A stretch of 64,000 bases of DNA from Paenibacillus sp. 32O-W. GTDB taxonomy: Bacteria; Bacillota; Bacilli; Paenibacillales; NBRC-103111. The position numbers and the translations under genes are program-made. The first letter of the stretch is position 1, and every line of letters begins with the position of its first letter. Positions 35,396-44,031 of the stretch are shown one piece after another. The stretch is from NCBI RefSeq assembly GCF_007679495.1, contig NZ_VEGP01000021.1, positions 1 through 64,000 on the forward strand, given 5' to 3'. The notes below the pieces were generated by a model that saw nothing but the letters and a program-made list of their open reading frames with translations, was not told the origin of the DNA and ran no database searches.

Positions 35396-36301
35396 TCAAT
35401 AATCGCGCTGCATTAAATAATCGGCAAGATCATTCAACCGCTCGGGATGAACGAAGCCTGCGGAAGCGATCGCTTGCTTCCCTTCTTCCGTGAGCTTCTC
35501 CACTCTCCGCCGCGAGGCCTCAAGGCCGATAAGATACGGATAGGTCACCTTCTGCTGCTTCTCGTCGCTGTTGACCGATTTGCCCAGCTTCTTCTCGTCG
35601 CCGGTAATATCAAGAATATCGTCCTGAATTTGAAAGGCCAGCCCGATCTTGTATCCGAATCGTTCCAGGGCAGTCAATTGTTCCGCATTGGCTCCCCCGA
35701 GAATCCCTCCCGCTTTGAGCGAAAATACAATCAAGTCCCCGGTCTTATGCCTATGGATACCGTCCAGCTCTTCTTGCTTGGTCAACCCCTGCTCACCGAG
35801 CATATCGGCCACTTGTCCGCCTACCATCCCCTTGGGCCCTGCCAGCTCGGACAGCATTTCGATAATGGCGAGAGCCCGTTCAGCGGGAACCTCGGCTCTG
35901 CGGGACACTTGGGCAGCTGTGTAGAACGCATGCGTAAGCAGAGCATCCCCGGCAAGAATAGCCATGGCTTCCCCGTAGACCTTATGGTTCGTCAGCTTGC
36001 CCCGGCGGTAATCATCGTTATCCATTGCCGGCAGATCGTCATGGATCAGCGAATAGGTATGGATCATCTCGACGGCACAAGCAACAGGCAAAGCCGTCTC
36101 GGCTTCGCCTCCCAGCGCCTCCACAGCCGCCATCATGAGAACAGGCCGCAGCCTTTTGCCTCCGGCCAGAAGCGAATACATGACCGCTTCCCGCAGGGTG
36201 TCCGGTATTTCCCATTCTTCGGGAATCGAACGTTTAAGCTCCTGCTCCACCGATGCAGCCGAGGCTTTAATATACTGCTGGATATTTAGAGTTCGGTTCA
36301 A
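35396..36301 (-). CDS. ispA: Farnesyl diphosphate synthase
   Basis: A 301-residue trans-prenyltransferase that condenses DMAPP/GPP with IPP to C15. Both aspartate-rich motifs are present: HDDLPAMDNDDYRRG (first, near 83-97) and QIQDDILDITGDEKKLGKS (second, near 223-241). The start is TTG at 36301 and overlaps the xseB stop codon, so translation is coupled. It is the last gene before the OLE RNA and supplies the same isoprenoid route as dxs. Confidence 0.95.
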   Translation of the reverse strand: MNRTLNIQQYIKASAASVEQELKRSIPEEWEIPDTLREAVMYSLLAGGKRLRPVLMMAAVEALGGEAETALPVACAVEMIHTYSLIHDDLPAMDNDDYRRGKLTNHKVYGEAMAILAGDALLTHAFYTAAQVSRRAEVPAERALAIIEMLSELAGPKGMVGGQVADMLGEQGLTKQEELDGIHRHKTGDLIVFSLKAGGILGGANAEQLTALERFGYKIGLAFQIQDDILDITGDEKKLGKSVNSDEKQQKVTYPYLIGLEASRRRVEKLTEEGKQAIASAGFVHPERLNDLADYLMQRDY

Positions 36302-36552
36302 ACTGATTCACCTTCATCCATTTCCGCTAGAAAAGGCTTCTTGCCTATCGTGCCGTTCTCCTCCACCAGCATCTCGATTTTGCGTTCGATCTGGTCCAGC
36401 TTTTGGCTGCACATCCGGGACATCTCCATCCCTTCCTGGAATAAGCCAATCGCTTTCTCAAGCGGCACATCTCCATTTTCCAACTGGGTTACGATTTCCT
36501 CCAGCTTATCCATCGCTTGCTCGAAGCTAAGCTCCGTTTTGTCCGTTGTCAT
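36298..36552 (-). CDS. xseB: Exodeoxyribonuclease VII small subunit
   Basis: An 84-residue helical protein with the family core SFEQAMDKLEEIVTQLENGDVPLEKAIGLFQEG and the CSQKLDQIERKI repeat. It binds XseA to form exonuclease VII. The ATG at 36552 has GGAGGAAAGGA upstream; a start nine codons earlier is unlikely. It overlaps the xseA end by 26 bp and the ispA start by four. Confidence 0.93.
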   Translation of the reverse strand: MTTDKTELSFEQAMDKLEEIVTQLENGDVPLEKAIGLFQEGMEMSRMCSQKLDQIERKIEMLVEENGTIGKKPFLAEMDEGESV

Positions 36553-37900
36553 CGTTCCTTTCCTCCATCCCCCATACATGGCAATCCAATTGTCCGTCCG
36601 TCAACCTTACTTTCACTATATCCCCGGGCTGCACGCTCCGAATCGATTTGATCAACCGCTTCTCCTGTTCGTCATAGACCAGACTGTATCCGCGCTGCAT
36701 AATTTTCAGCGGGCTTAGAGAATCCAACTGTCGCAGTTGGGATTCGAACCGGCTTCGCTCCATCCGGTACATCACCTGCATAGCCTGGACCATGCGCTTG
36801 TACGAGTCCGCTGTTCGCCTGCGGGCATATTCCGCTTGCCGCTTGGGATTATAGCCGCTGATAGCCTGTTCCAGACGGGACTGCTTCCTCCTGGCTTCGG
36901 ACAATCGCTGCTGAATGCGGAATTGCAGTTGTTCCTTAAGCCTGTCCAAGCGCTCCGCCGGCTGCTGGAGCTGCTTGAGCGGATTCGTAAGAACCTGGGA
37001 CCGGTTAATCCGGTCGAGTCTTTCGCGCTGCTCCTGAAGCATTCGGTACAATCCGCGACGCAGCCGATGAACCGAATAATGAAGCTGCTGCTTCAGTTCC
37101 ATATGATGGGGAACCGCCAGTTCTGCCGCCGCGGTAGGCGTTGCCGCCCTCAGATCGGCAACGAAATCGGCTATCGTAAAATCCGTCTCATGCCCAACCG
37201 CGGATATAACGGGAATTTCCGAGGCGTAGATGCTGCGGGCGACGATCTCTTCATTGAAGGCCCACAGCTCCTCTAGCGAACCGCCCCCTCGCCCGACGAT
37301 GAGCACGTCAACCTCCCTTGTCCGGTTGAATGTCTCAATCGCTTTGACGATCGAGGGTGCCGCCTGCTTTCCCTGGACAAGCACCGGGTATAATTGTACC
37401 GGCACCGAAGGGAGCCTCCGCTGCAAGGTGGTCATAATGTCCCGGACGGCTGCCCCGGTGGGCGAAGTCACTACCCCGATGGCCCGGGGAAAACGGGGAA
37501 TCGGCCTCTTGCGCGACGCCGCGAATAAACCCTCGGCTTCCAGCTTCTTCTTCAACTGTTCAAAGGCAAGATACAAGTTTCCTATCCCGTCGGGCTGCAT
37601 CTGATTGATATAAAACTGGTACTGGCCGTCTCTTTCATAAATGGAGATACTCCCTCTCGCCAGCACCCTCATCCCTTCCTTGGGAACGAAGGACAGCCTT
37701 TGGTTGTGGGAGTTGAACATAATGCTCTTTACCCGGCTTTGGGCGTCTTTAAGCGTAAAATACATGTGCCCGCTCGAATGGTGGGTAAAGTTCGAAATTT
37801 CTCCTCTTACCCAAACATTTTGCAGCCGCTCATCGCCTTCCAGTGTCACCTTGATATGCCGGGTAAGATCTTTTACAGAAAATATCGTATCCCGGTTCAT
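36527..37900 (-). CDS. xseA: Exodeoxyribonuclease VII large subunit
   Basis: A 457-residue XseA. The N-terminal OB fold (about 1-100, FSVKDLTRHIKVTLEGDERL with VWVRGEISNFTHHSSGHMYF) binds single-stranded DNA. The catalytic domain has VTSPTGAAVRDI and GRGGGSLEELWAFNEE, and a coiled coil of about 130 residues binds XseB. It degrades single-stranded DNA from both ends. The ATG at 37900 has AAAGGTGA upstream; an earlier start adds 32 unconserved residues. It follows folD by 17 bp. Confidence 0.95.
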   Translation of the reverse strand: MNRDTIFSVKDLTRHIKVTLEGDERLQNVWVRGEISNFTHHSSGHMYFTLKDAQSRVKSIMFNSHNQRLSFVPKEGMRVLARGSISIYERDGQYQFYINQMQPDGIGNLYLAFEQLKKKLEAEGLFAASRKRPIPRFPRAIGVVTSPTGAAVRDIMTTLQRRLPSVPVQLYPVLVQGKQAAPSIVKAIETFNRTREVDVLIVGRGGGSLEELWAFNEEIVARSIYASEIPVISAVGHETDFTIADFVADLRAATPTAAAELAVPHHMELKQQLHYSVHRLRRGLYRMLQEQRERLDRINRSQVLTNPLKQLQQPAERLDRLKEQLQFRIQQRLSEARRKQSRLEQAISGYNPKRQAEYARRRTADSYKRMVQAMQVMYRMERSRFESQLRQLDSLSPLKIMQRGYSLVYDEQEKRLIKSIRSVQPGDIVKVRLTDGQLDCHVWGMEERNDDNGQNGA

Positions 37901-37917
37901 GTTCACCTTTCGCTTGT

Positions 37918-38775
37918 CTAGGCTTGAGATGCCTTGTTCTTGGCGGCCTGCAGCGTATTCTGCAGCAGCATGGTAATCGTCATGGGTCCGACACATCCGG
38001 GTACGGGAGTAATATAGCCCGCCACTTGCGCGGCATCATCGTAATGAACATCTCCCGTCAGCTTTCCGTTATCCAGACGGTTCATGCCGACGTCAATGAC
38101 TACGGCCCCCGGTTTGATATGTCTGGCCTCTATCATCTGCGCCCGGCCCACGGCAACAACCAGAATGTCGGCCTGCTTCGTTATTTCCTCCATATTCGGA
38201 GTACGGGAATGGCACACGGTAACCGTTGCATTCTCGCGCAATAACAGCATCGCCATAGGCTTGCCGACAATATTGCTGCGGCCCACTACGACGGCGTGCT
38301 TACCTTCGATCGAAATTCCGATCTTCTTCAAAACCTCGATAACCCCCGCCGGCGTACACGGAAGCATTCCCGGCTTGCCGATCATCAGGTTGCCTACATT
38401 GACGGGATGGAAGCAATCGACATCCTTGTCCGGCGATATGGCGTCAATGACTGCGTCTTCGTTAATATGAGCAGGCAGCGGAAGCTGCACCAGAATTCCG
38501 TGAATATGGCTGTCTGCATTAAGCTTCCCGATTAATTGCAATAGCTCCGATTGACTCGTTTCGGCCGGAAGCCGGTAGACCTCGGAATGAATTCCGACAT
38601 CCGCGCAGGACTTCGCCTTATTCCTAACATAAACGGCAGAAGCCGGGTCGTCCCCAACAAGCACAACCGCCAATCCGGGCTGGATTCCTTTATCCTTCAA
38701 GCTCTGAACCTCTTGTGAAATTTGCTCGCGGATTTCAGCCACGATCTGTTTTCCGTTAATTCTCTCCGCTGCCAT
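37918..38775 (-). CDS. folD: Methylenetetrahydrofolate dehydrogenase/cyclohydrolase
   Basis: A 285-residue bifunctional FolD that converts 5,10-methylene-THF to 10-formyl-THF with NADP. The YVRNKAKSC segment has the catalytic Tyr and Lys spaced as in the family, the [13 protein letters not shown] stretch is conserved, and the Rossmann motif [17 protein letters not shown] is intact. AAGGAGG precedes the ATG. It lies between nusB and xseA as in Bacillus. Confidence 0.96.
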   Translation of the reverse strand: MAAERINGKQIVAEIREQISQEVQSLKDKGIQPGLAVVLVGDDPASAVYVRNKAKSCADVGIHSEVYRLPAETSQSELLQLIGKLNADSHIHGILVQLPLPAHINEDAVIDAISPDKDVDCFHPVNVGNLMIGKPGMLPCTPAGVIEVLKKIGISIEGKHAVVVGRSNIVGKPMAMLLLRENATVTVCHSRTPNMEEITKQADILVVAVGRAQMIEARHIKPGAVVIDVGMNRLDNGKLTGDVHYDDAAQVAGYITPVPGCVGPMTITMLLQNTLQAAKNKASQA

Positions 38776-38882
38776 TCATTTTCCTCCTTAGTGTCAAGGG
38801 TTTTCCTAATTTCAGTTTAACCTTTTGAGCGGGTAGTGTAAAGGCGAAAAATAAGAAGGAAAACTAGCTGAATGTTCGTGTT

Positions 38883-39335
38883 TTATTGTAAATTCACTTT
38901 GATTTGATCGACTTCGCGAATCATCTGTCCGAGAACCCCGTTAACGAATTTGCCCGATTCCTCACTGCCGAAGTGCTTGGCCAGTTCAATCGCCTCGTTG
39001 ACGACAACCTTCGCCGGTACGTCGTCCCGGTAAATCATTTCGTAGGTGGCCAGACGCAGTATTTCTCGGTCCACCTTCGAAAGCCGGTCCATCTTCCAGC
39101 CTTTGATGTATTTCTCCAGCAGCCGGTCTATCTCCTCAAGACGGTTATAGGTTCCATCCACCAGCTCCCGGATGTACTCGGTGCTGATCTCTTCATTAGT
39201 GACCTCCAGTCCGGCCTCATTCTCATGGACCGCCTCTTCGATGGCCATCTGAATCGCTTCCCGTGAAGTGACCTCGTTCATTTGCATTTGATAAAGGCTC
39301 TGCAATGCTAATTCTCTGGCTAAGCGCCGTTTCAT
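38883..39335 (-). CDS. nusB: Transcription antitermination factor NusB
   Basis: A 150-residue all-helical NusB, which binds boxA RNA with S10 to promote rRNA antitermination. The N-terminal RRLARELALQSLYQMQM and the C-terminal VVNEAIELAKHFGSEESGKFVNGVLG are conserved, with a variable acidic loop between. AGGAGG lies before the ATG. A truncated repeat copy lies just upstream. Confidence 0.95.
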   Translation of the reverse strand: MKRRLARELALQSLYQMQMNEVTSREAIQMAIEEAVHENEAGLEVTNEEISTEYIRELVDGTYNRLEEIDRLLEKYIKGWKMDRLSKVDREILRLATYEMIYRDDVPAKVVVNEAIELAKHFGSEESGKFVNGVLGQMIREVDQIKVNLQ

Positions 39336-39360
39336 TGATTTTCCTCCTGTGATCTAGGGT

Positions 39361-39396
39361 AAAAAAGCTCCTGACGGAACCTTTTCGAAGATGAAT
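39361..39396 (+). repeat. Truncated left end of the A-tract-bounded repeat
   Basis: A6 at 39361-39366 is followed by about 30 bases matching the first part of copies A-C (GCTCCTGACGGA and TTTTCGAAGATGAAT), after which similarity ends. It lies in the promoter region of nusB. Confidence 0.55.
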
Positions 39397-39574
39397 TTGG
39401 CAGCTAAATTTCTGCGTTCAGCGGTTAAGCCTACTATACGTTCCGGTTATCCCGGCGGAATCCGAGCGGCCCCGTTAACCCTATTCCAATAAAGCTTCTG
39501 CCCCCGCGAAACCTCTGCCCAGGAAAGCTTCCTGCATGAAATCCAGGGCTATTTCCCCGGCTCTATCCAAAGCC

Positions 39575-39622
39575 AAAAAACCTGCAAGGAACAACCGGAT
39601 CAGAGTAGTTGTCCTTTGCAGG
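39575..39622 (-). terminator. Terminator of the asp23-amaP-DUF2273 unit
   Basis: A 15-base near-perfect stem, CCTGCAAGGAACAAC with GTTGTCCTTTGCAGG (39581-39622), is followed on the minus strand by six T (39580-39575). It starts 5 bp after the DUF2273 stop, separating this unit from nusB. Confidence 0.85.
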
Positions 39623-39626
39623 AATT

Positions 39627-39854
39627 TTATCTGAACATTCTCCATCTTTCCGATAACCATTGCCAAAGGTTCCCCGCTTGCAGCCGAAGCTCCTTGAGAT
39701 CGATTTTTTTTCCAACATAATACCCGATAAATACGATAAAAGCAAAAATCAGCATATCCCAGAAACCGACTATCAAATAAAGAATGCCGAGAATAATTCC
39801 GCCTAACGTTCCGATGACGGTCCCCGGACGATCCTCCAGCATCTGTTTAAACAT
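39627..39854 (-). CDS. DUF2273 small membrane protein
   Basis: A 75-residue protein with two membrane helices (about 14-32 and 34-50) and a basic, Trp-containing amphipathic C terminus. DUF2273 proteins accompany Asp23 and AmaP in Gram-positive envelope-stress operons, and this one lies 14 bp after amaP. The precise role is not known. GGGGGG precedes the ATG, and a strong terminator follows. Confidence 0.85.
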   Translation of the reverse strand: MFKQMLEDRPGTVIGTLGGIILGILYLIVGFWDMLIFAFIVFIGYYVGKKIDLKELRLQAGNLWQWLSERWRMFR

Positions 39855-39868
39855 CCCGGTACCCCCCT

Positions 39869-40429
39869 TTATTCAACCCGGCTTTTGAACGTTGGGGAGG
39901 ACTGGACGATATTGGCCACATAGACCGAAACGATAGCTACCGGAATTCCTGTGATTTCCTCCACATACTGCTTAACGGCTTGCTGGATCTCCTCGGTCAT
40001 CTCGGGAATAGGCGTCTCGCCGTCGACGACCGTGCGCAATTCAATTTCAATCCCGGAATTGCTTACGCGCACTCTCGCACGCAAATCTCTGACCCCGCGG
40101 GTCCGGTTGGCGGATTTCAAAGCGAGGTTCTCAACCGTATCCAGCGATATTCTAATATCTCCATAATCGGTTCTCTGATCAATGGAAGCCGCATTCGCTT
40201 GAGCCGGACGTACAGCTATGACAAATAGCCGGATGCTGATCAGAATAACGACGACGAGCGTGGCGATCACTGCGGCGGCTGTCGGATATTCCGTATAGAC
40301 CTGCTCTACGAATTTTTTGGTCGTCTCCATAGGAATAGCATTAAACGTAGCTATCAGCATAACACTGGCCGCCACGATAATAAACAAACTGAATATAAAC
40401 AATAACAATCGGTCGATGATTTTGGCCAC
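39869..40429 (-). CDS. amaP: AmaP, membrane anchor for Asp23
   Basis: A 186-residue protein with two N-terminal membrane helices (about 8-27 and 50-72) and a cytoplasmic domain of the Asp23-related fold, including DLRARVRVSNSGIEIELRT and the conserved EITGIPVAIVSVYVANI end. In Staphylococcus AmaP holds Asp23 at the membrane. The start is GTG at 40429 with AAGGAGGG upstream. It lies between asp23 and DUF2273. Confidence 0.85.
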   Translation of the reverse strand: MAKIIDRLLLFIFSLFIIVAASVMLIATFNAIPMETTKKFVEQVYTEYPTAAAVIATLVVVILISIRLFVIAVRPAQANAASIDQRTDYGDIRISLDTVENLALKSANRTRGVRDLRARVRVSNSGIEIELRTVVDGETPIPEMTEEIQQAVKQYVEEITGIPVAIVSVYVANIVQSSPTFKSRVE

Positions 40430-40453
40430 TGCGGCTTGTCCCTCCTTAAAGGA

Positions 40454-40478
40454 AACCCCCTGCTTGGAAGAGGGGGTT
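40454..40478 (-). other. Intercistronic hairpin between asp23 and amaP
   Basis: AACCCCCT and AGGGGGTT form an eight-pair stem. On the minus strand it is followed by TCCTTTAAGG, so the T-tract is weak. It probably reduces readthrough into amaP or stabilises the asp23 message. Confidence 0.5.
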
Positions 40479-40497
40479 AAAGTCGGTTTCAGCGGGC

Positions 40498-40908
40498 TTA
40501 CTTAACACGTTGAACAGCCGTTTCTTCTTCGTTCGTCTTATCCACGGCTTTAAATTGAACATCATGAATATGTACGTTGACTTCCACTACATCCAGACCG
40601 GTCATCGACTCAATCGCCTGCTTGACGTTCTGTTGAATCTCTCCGGCTACCTCCGGAATCTTATGACCGAATTCAACAATGATAGAAACATCGATCGCGG
40701 CTTCCTTCTGTCCTACTTCCACCTTGACTCCCTTGGACAGGTTCTTCCGTCCCAGCAGCTCGGCGATACCGCCCGCGAAACCGCCGCTCATTCCCGCGAC
40801 GCCAGGCACCTCAATCGTTGCCAGACCGGCAATTACCTCAATGACTTCCGGGGCAATCTGAATGTTGCCCAAATCCGTTTTCTCATAATCCGGGGCAATT
40901 GTACTCAT
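40498..40908 (-). CDS. yqhY: Asp23/Gls24 envelope stress protein (YqhY)
   Basis: A 136-residue cytoplasmic Asp23-family protein with the core IQIAPEVIEVIAGLATIEVPGV and the VGQKEAAIDVSIIVEFGHKIPEVA segment. In B. subtilis, YqhY sits beside accBC and is linked to acetyl-CoA carboxylase homeostasis; in Staphylococcus Asp23 responds to envelope stress. Here it also lies beside accCB and heads an AmaP-containing unit, joining both contexts. AGGAGG precedes the ATG. Confidence 0.92.
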   Translation of the reverse strand: MSTIAPDYEKTDLGNIQIAPEVIEVIAGLATIEVPGVAGMSGGFAGGIAELLGRKNLSKGVKVEVGQKEAAIDVSIIVEFGHKIPEVAGEIQQNVKQAIESMTGLDVVEVNVHIHDVQFKAVDKTNEEETAVQRVK

Positions 40909-41091
40909 AATAAATGACCTCCTGATCGCTTTCAGACCGTGCGAATCTCGTACAAGGACAGGTCTGTCTTATCTAAATACTATACCATTGCTGAAAAAAT
41001 ATGACAATCCAAGTTCTTTCGGGCCGGGTTCTTGGAAATTCAGGCGAAAGATCGAACTCTCCCGGTCATCTTGCTTCGAACAGCCAATAGG

Positions 41092-42447
41092 CTACCCTTG
41101 CTTATTGACATCATATTCTTCCAGAAACTTGATATCGAAATCTCCCTTAAGAAATTTCGGATGGTTCAGCAGCTTGAGATGGAAAGGAATCGTCGTCTTG
41201 ATCCCATCAATCGCAAATTCGATCAGTGCGCGTTTCATTCGTTCTATCGCTTCCTCCCGCGTCTTGCCCCATACGATCAGCTTGGCAATCATGGAGTCGT
41301 AATGGGGGGATATCATGTACCCGGGATAAGCTGCACTGTCGACGCGGACCCCGAATCCTCCCGGTGCGAGATAGAAATCGATCTGCCCCGGCGAAGGCAT
41401 GAAATTCCGGTCCGGGTCCTCTGCGTTGATTCGGCATTCTATCGCCCAGCCGTCGATTTGAACATCCTCTTGAGAGATGGACAGCGCTTCTCCTTGTGCA
41501 ACCATAATCATTTCCTTGATGATATCGACGCCCGTGATCATTTCGGTAACCGGGTGCTCCACCTGAATTCTCGTATTCATTTCCATAAAATAGAAGTTTC
41601 CATCCGGTCCGAGCAGAAACTCCAGCGTTCCCGCCCCCGAATACTGAACGGCTTTCGCGGCGCGAACGGCCGCTTCTCCCATTCTTTCCCGAATTTCCGG
41701 CGTCAATACCGGGCATGGAGCTTCTTCCACCAGCTTCTGTCTCCTGCGCTGGACAGAGCAATCCCTTTCGCCCAAATGAACAACGTTCCCATACTTGTCG
41801 GCAATGATCTGTATTTCAACGTGCTTCATGCCCGTCAAGTATTTCTCCAAATATACGCCTGCGTTTCCGAACGCCTTCTCCGCTTCCTGACGTGCGGTCG
41901 TAATCTGCTGGATGAGCGATTCCTCGTTCTCGGCAATCCTTATCCCCTTGCCCCCGCCGCCTGCGGTGGCCTTGATAATGACGGGATACCCGATTTCACG
42001 GGCTATCCGGACAGCATCCTCCACTTCAACGATCAGACCGTCCGAACCCGGGATGACCGGGACTCCGGCTTCCTTCATCGTCTGCTTGGCTACCGACTTG
42101 TCCCCCATCCGGGAAATCGCATCCGGCGATGGGCCTATGAAGGTAATGTTGCATCGCTCGCAAATTTCCGCAAAGTCGGCGTTCTCCGCAAGAAATCCGT
42201 AGCCCGGGTGAATCGCGTCCGCTTCCGTAAGTGTGGCAACACTCATCAGATTCGTAAAATTAAGATAGCTGTCCTTGGAAAGCGTAGGACCGATGCAGTA
42301 GGCCTCGTCCGCCAGCTTGACATGCAGCGAATCACGGTCGGCTTCGGAATAAACCGCCACGCTGTAAATCCCTAATTCCCGGCAAGCGCGAATGATTCGG
42401 ACAGCTATTTCACCACGGTTTGCAATTAATATTTTTTGGAACTTCAT
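41092..42447 (-). CDS. accC: Biotin carboxylase subunit of acetyl-CoA carboxylase
   Basis: A 451-residue ATP-grasp biotin carboxylase. The N-terminal [19 protein letters not shown], the glycine-rich ATP loop [13 protein letters not shown] (Lys near 160), [15 protein letters not shown], and the catalytic [14 protein letters not shown] (Glu and Arg) are intact. It carboxylates the biotin on AccB for fatty-acid synthesis. AGGAGG precedes the ATG. It follows accB by 27 bp. Confidence 0.97.
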   Translation of the reverse strand: MKFQKILIANRGEIAVRIIRACRELGIYSVAVYSEADRDSLHVKLADEAYCIGPTLSKDSYLNFTNLMSVATLTEADAIHPGYGFLAENADFAEICERCNITFIGPSPDAISRMGDKSVAKQTMKEAGVPVIPGSDGLIVEVEDAVRIAREIGYPVIIKATAGGGGKGIRIAENEESLIQQITTARQEAEKAFGNAGVYLEKYLTGMKHVEIQIIADKYGNVVHLGERDCSVQRRRQKLVEEAPCPVLTPEIRERMGEAAVRAAKAVQYSGAGTLEFLLGPDGNFYFMEMNTRIQVEHPVTEMITGVDIIKEMIMVAQGEALSISQEDVQIDGWAIECRINAEDPDRNFMPSPGQIDFYLAPGGFGVRVDSAAYPGYMISPHYDSMIAKLIVWGKTREEAIERMKRALIEFAIDGIKTTIPFHLKLLNHPKFLKGDFDIKFLEEYDVNKQG

Positions 42448-42474
42448 TCGATTTCCTCCTGAAGGTATGGCTGA

Positions 42475-42969
42475 TTATATCGGTTTAACCAGGAACAAAG
42501 GCTGACCGAATTCAACGAGCTGACCGTTATCTACAAGAACCTCGACTATTTCTCCGTTTACTTCGGCTTCGATTTCATTCATCAGCTTCATCGCTTCAAC
42601 AATACAAACCACTGTGTTTTCTTTAACCTTGGAGCCTTCACTGACAAATGGCGGTGCTTCCGGGGAAGGAGCCGAATAGAATGTGCCGACCATAGGCGAT
42701 GTGATTGTATGTAAATGGGACCTGTCAGGTTGTTGGCCATCCTTGCTCTCGGCTTCCGCTTGAACGGCAGCGGCCTGAGGTAATGGCGAAGCTTGTGGAG
42801 TGGCTGCGACCTGCTGCTGGGGGGCCGAAGCTACGTAGACCGTCTCCGATTTGGATGGAGAAGGCTTGCGGATGAACAGCTTGCAATTTTCATTCTGGAT
42901 CTCCAATTCCTGAAGGGAGGACTGATCCACCAGTTGAATCAATTCCTTGATTTCACTTAATTTAAACAT
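42475..42969 (-). CDS. accB: Biotin carboxyl carrier protein
   Basis: A 164-residue BCCP. The N-terminal 35 residues and an Ala/Pro/Gln-rich linker (about 45-80) precede the biotinyl domain (about 88-164). The biotin-accepting Lys128 lies in VEAMKLMNE, preceded by the [19 protein letters not shown] thumb-like segment. It is cotranscribed with accC. AAGGAG precedes the ATG at a somewhat long spacing. Confidence 0.97.
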   Translation of the reverse strand: MFKLSEIKELIQLVDQSSLQELEIQNENCKLFIRKPSPSKSETVYVASAPQQQVAATPQASPLPQAAAVQAEAESKDGQQPDRSHLHTITSPMVGTFYSAPSPEAPPFVSEGSKVKENTVVCIVEAMKLMNEIEAEVNGEIVEVLVDNGQLVEFGQPLFLVKPI

Positions 42970-43097
42970 GAAACTCGTTCACTCCTTAATGTTTTTGCGA
43001 AGCAAAAACCGGCTTCGAAAGCATAGGGCTTTGGAATTTGTAAAATGACACTGTCCTTATGGAAGGACAGGCAGCGGCATCACTTGCAACGTTAGTA

Positions 43098-43146
43098 ATT
43101 ATAACATAAACGATGGAAATGGAAAGAGCCCAGTTTACCCGGGCTC
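43098..43146 (-). promoter_or_regulatory. Probable accB promoter and upstream hairpin
   Basis: On the minus strand a TATAAT -10 box (43103-43098) lies about 130 bp before accB. Just upstream, GAGCCC and GGGCTC (43126-43146) form a stem followed by TTTCC, which may be the original end of the spoIIIA transcript. With repeat copy C these fill the 356-bp gap 42970-43326; there is no gene. Confidence 0.45.
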
Positions 43147-43199
43147 CGGCGACAAAAAGCGAGAAAAAAACGCTGAAAACGGAATTTTCGACAGGATTC

Positions 43200-43328
43200 T
43201 TTTTTACCACATTAGAAAGTTTAAGTTCATTAAAGCATTAAAATGGAACAACTTTCTAATTGGCATAAAAAGCTACCTCTAATACCGGGTTATTCATCTT
43301 CGAAGAGGCTCCGTCAGGAGCTTTTTTT
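43200..43328 (-). repeat. A-tract-bounded repeat, full copy C (inverted)
   Basis: The same 116-bp body as copies A and B (43206-43321), here in the opposite orientation, bounded by T6 at 43200-43205 and T7 at 43322-43328. The right T-tract overlaps the spoIIIAH stop codon. Compared with A and B it keeps TTAGAAAGTT and the GGCTCCGTCAGGAGC hairpin. Confidence 0.85.
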
Positions 43329-43974
43329 ATGGAATGTATTGTACTTGAATTTTCTCAGGACCTATGTTCATTTCTGTCATTACCAAGTCGGCAATGGTGA
43401 CCGCTTCGCTTTTTTCCAATTTGTCCGCTTGCACGATGACCCTCCACTTATTGTCCTGCTCCATAACAATGGCGCTCTTATAGTCTTGCGTAAGCTGTTC
43501 CTCCAAGCTTTCCACTTTAGCGTTAGTCATTTCAATTTGCTGAAGCTCCTCCAAGGCCTGGCCCACTTCCTCACTGCTCTTCTCCTTGCTATTGGCCAGC
43601 TCCATCAATTCTTCGGTCCGTTTCTGCAGACTTTCCAACCGCTTCAGAGCCAACGCGGAGAAATAGTCGGCACCGGAAGTCGCCGTGCTCTCCAATTGCT
43701 CCAGGATCTGCTGATCGGACTGGCTGATCGCTCCCTTATCGGCTTCTTGCTGCCCGGCAGTCTCCTTCTGAACCTGGCCGGAAACCGCCTGATCCGAATC
43801 GGTCTTAGGATGCTGATCAAGCTGCTGAATATCCACATTAACCTGCTCCAGCGCTGCGCCGCCCGCATTTAAATCCATCTTGTTTACATCCTCGGTGAAC
43901 AAATAGTAGGCGGATAACACAACCATTAAACTGAGCATGGAAACTAACCATATCGTTTGCCGTTTGGTATTCAT
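43327..43974 (-). CDS. spoIIIAH: SpoIIIAH
   Basis: A 215-residue protein with one N-terminal membrane helix (about 8-26) and an extracytoplasmic domain. It is the mother-cell component that binds forespore SpoIIQ across the intermembrane space in the feeding channel. A low-complexity linker rich in Gln, Asp and Ser precedes the conserved YscJ/FliF-like domain in the C-terminal half (ADYFSALALKRLESLQKRTE to the end). AAGGAGG precedes the chosen ATG; a longer start is unlikely. The stop codon touches a repeat copy. Confidence 0.92.
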   Translation of the reverse strand: MNTKRQTIWLVSMLSLMVVLSAYYLFTEDVNKMDLNAGGAALEQVNVDIQQLDQHPKTDSDQAVSGQVQKETAGQQEADKGAISQSDQQILEQLESTATSGADYFSALALKRLESLQKRTEELMELANSKEKSSEEVGQALEELQQIEMTNAKVESLEEQLTQDYKSAIVMEQDNKWRVIVQADKLEKSEAVTIADLVMTEMNIGPEKIQVQYIP

Positions 43975-44031
43975 TGATCTATTCCTCCTTGATATGCGCT
44001 TTGGTATGGGTGGGTGTTGCCCCTGCCGCAA

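Noticed and set aside
39481-39666. A 61-codon minus-strand frame after DUF2273
   Set aside because: It runs through the strong terminator hairpin at 39581-39622 and has no ribosome site.
41032-42375. A 447-codon plus-strand frame
   Set aside because: It is antisense to accC, which is fully conserved, and shows no family resemblance.
9063-43328. CRISPR-like repeats
   Set aside because: The repeated 116-bp bodies are far apart, have no spacers between regular units and no cas genes nearby.
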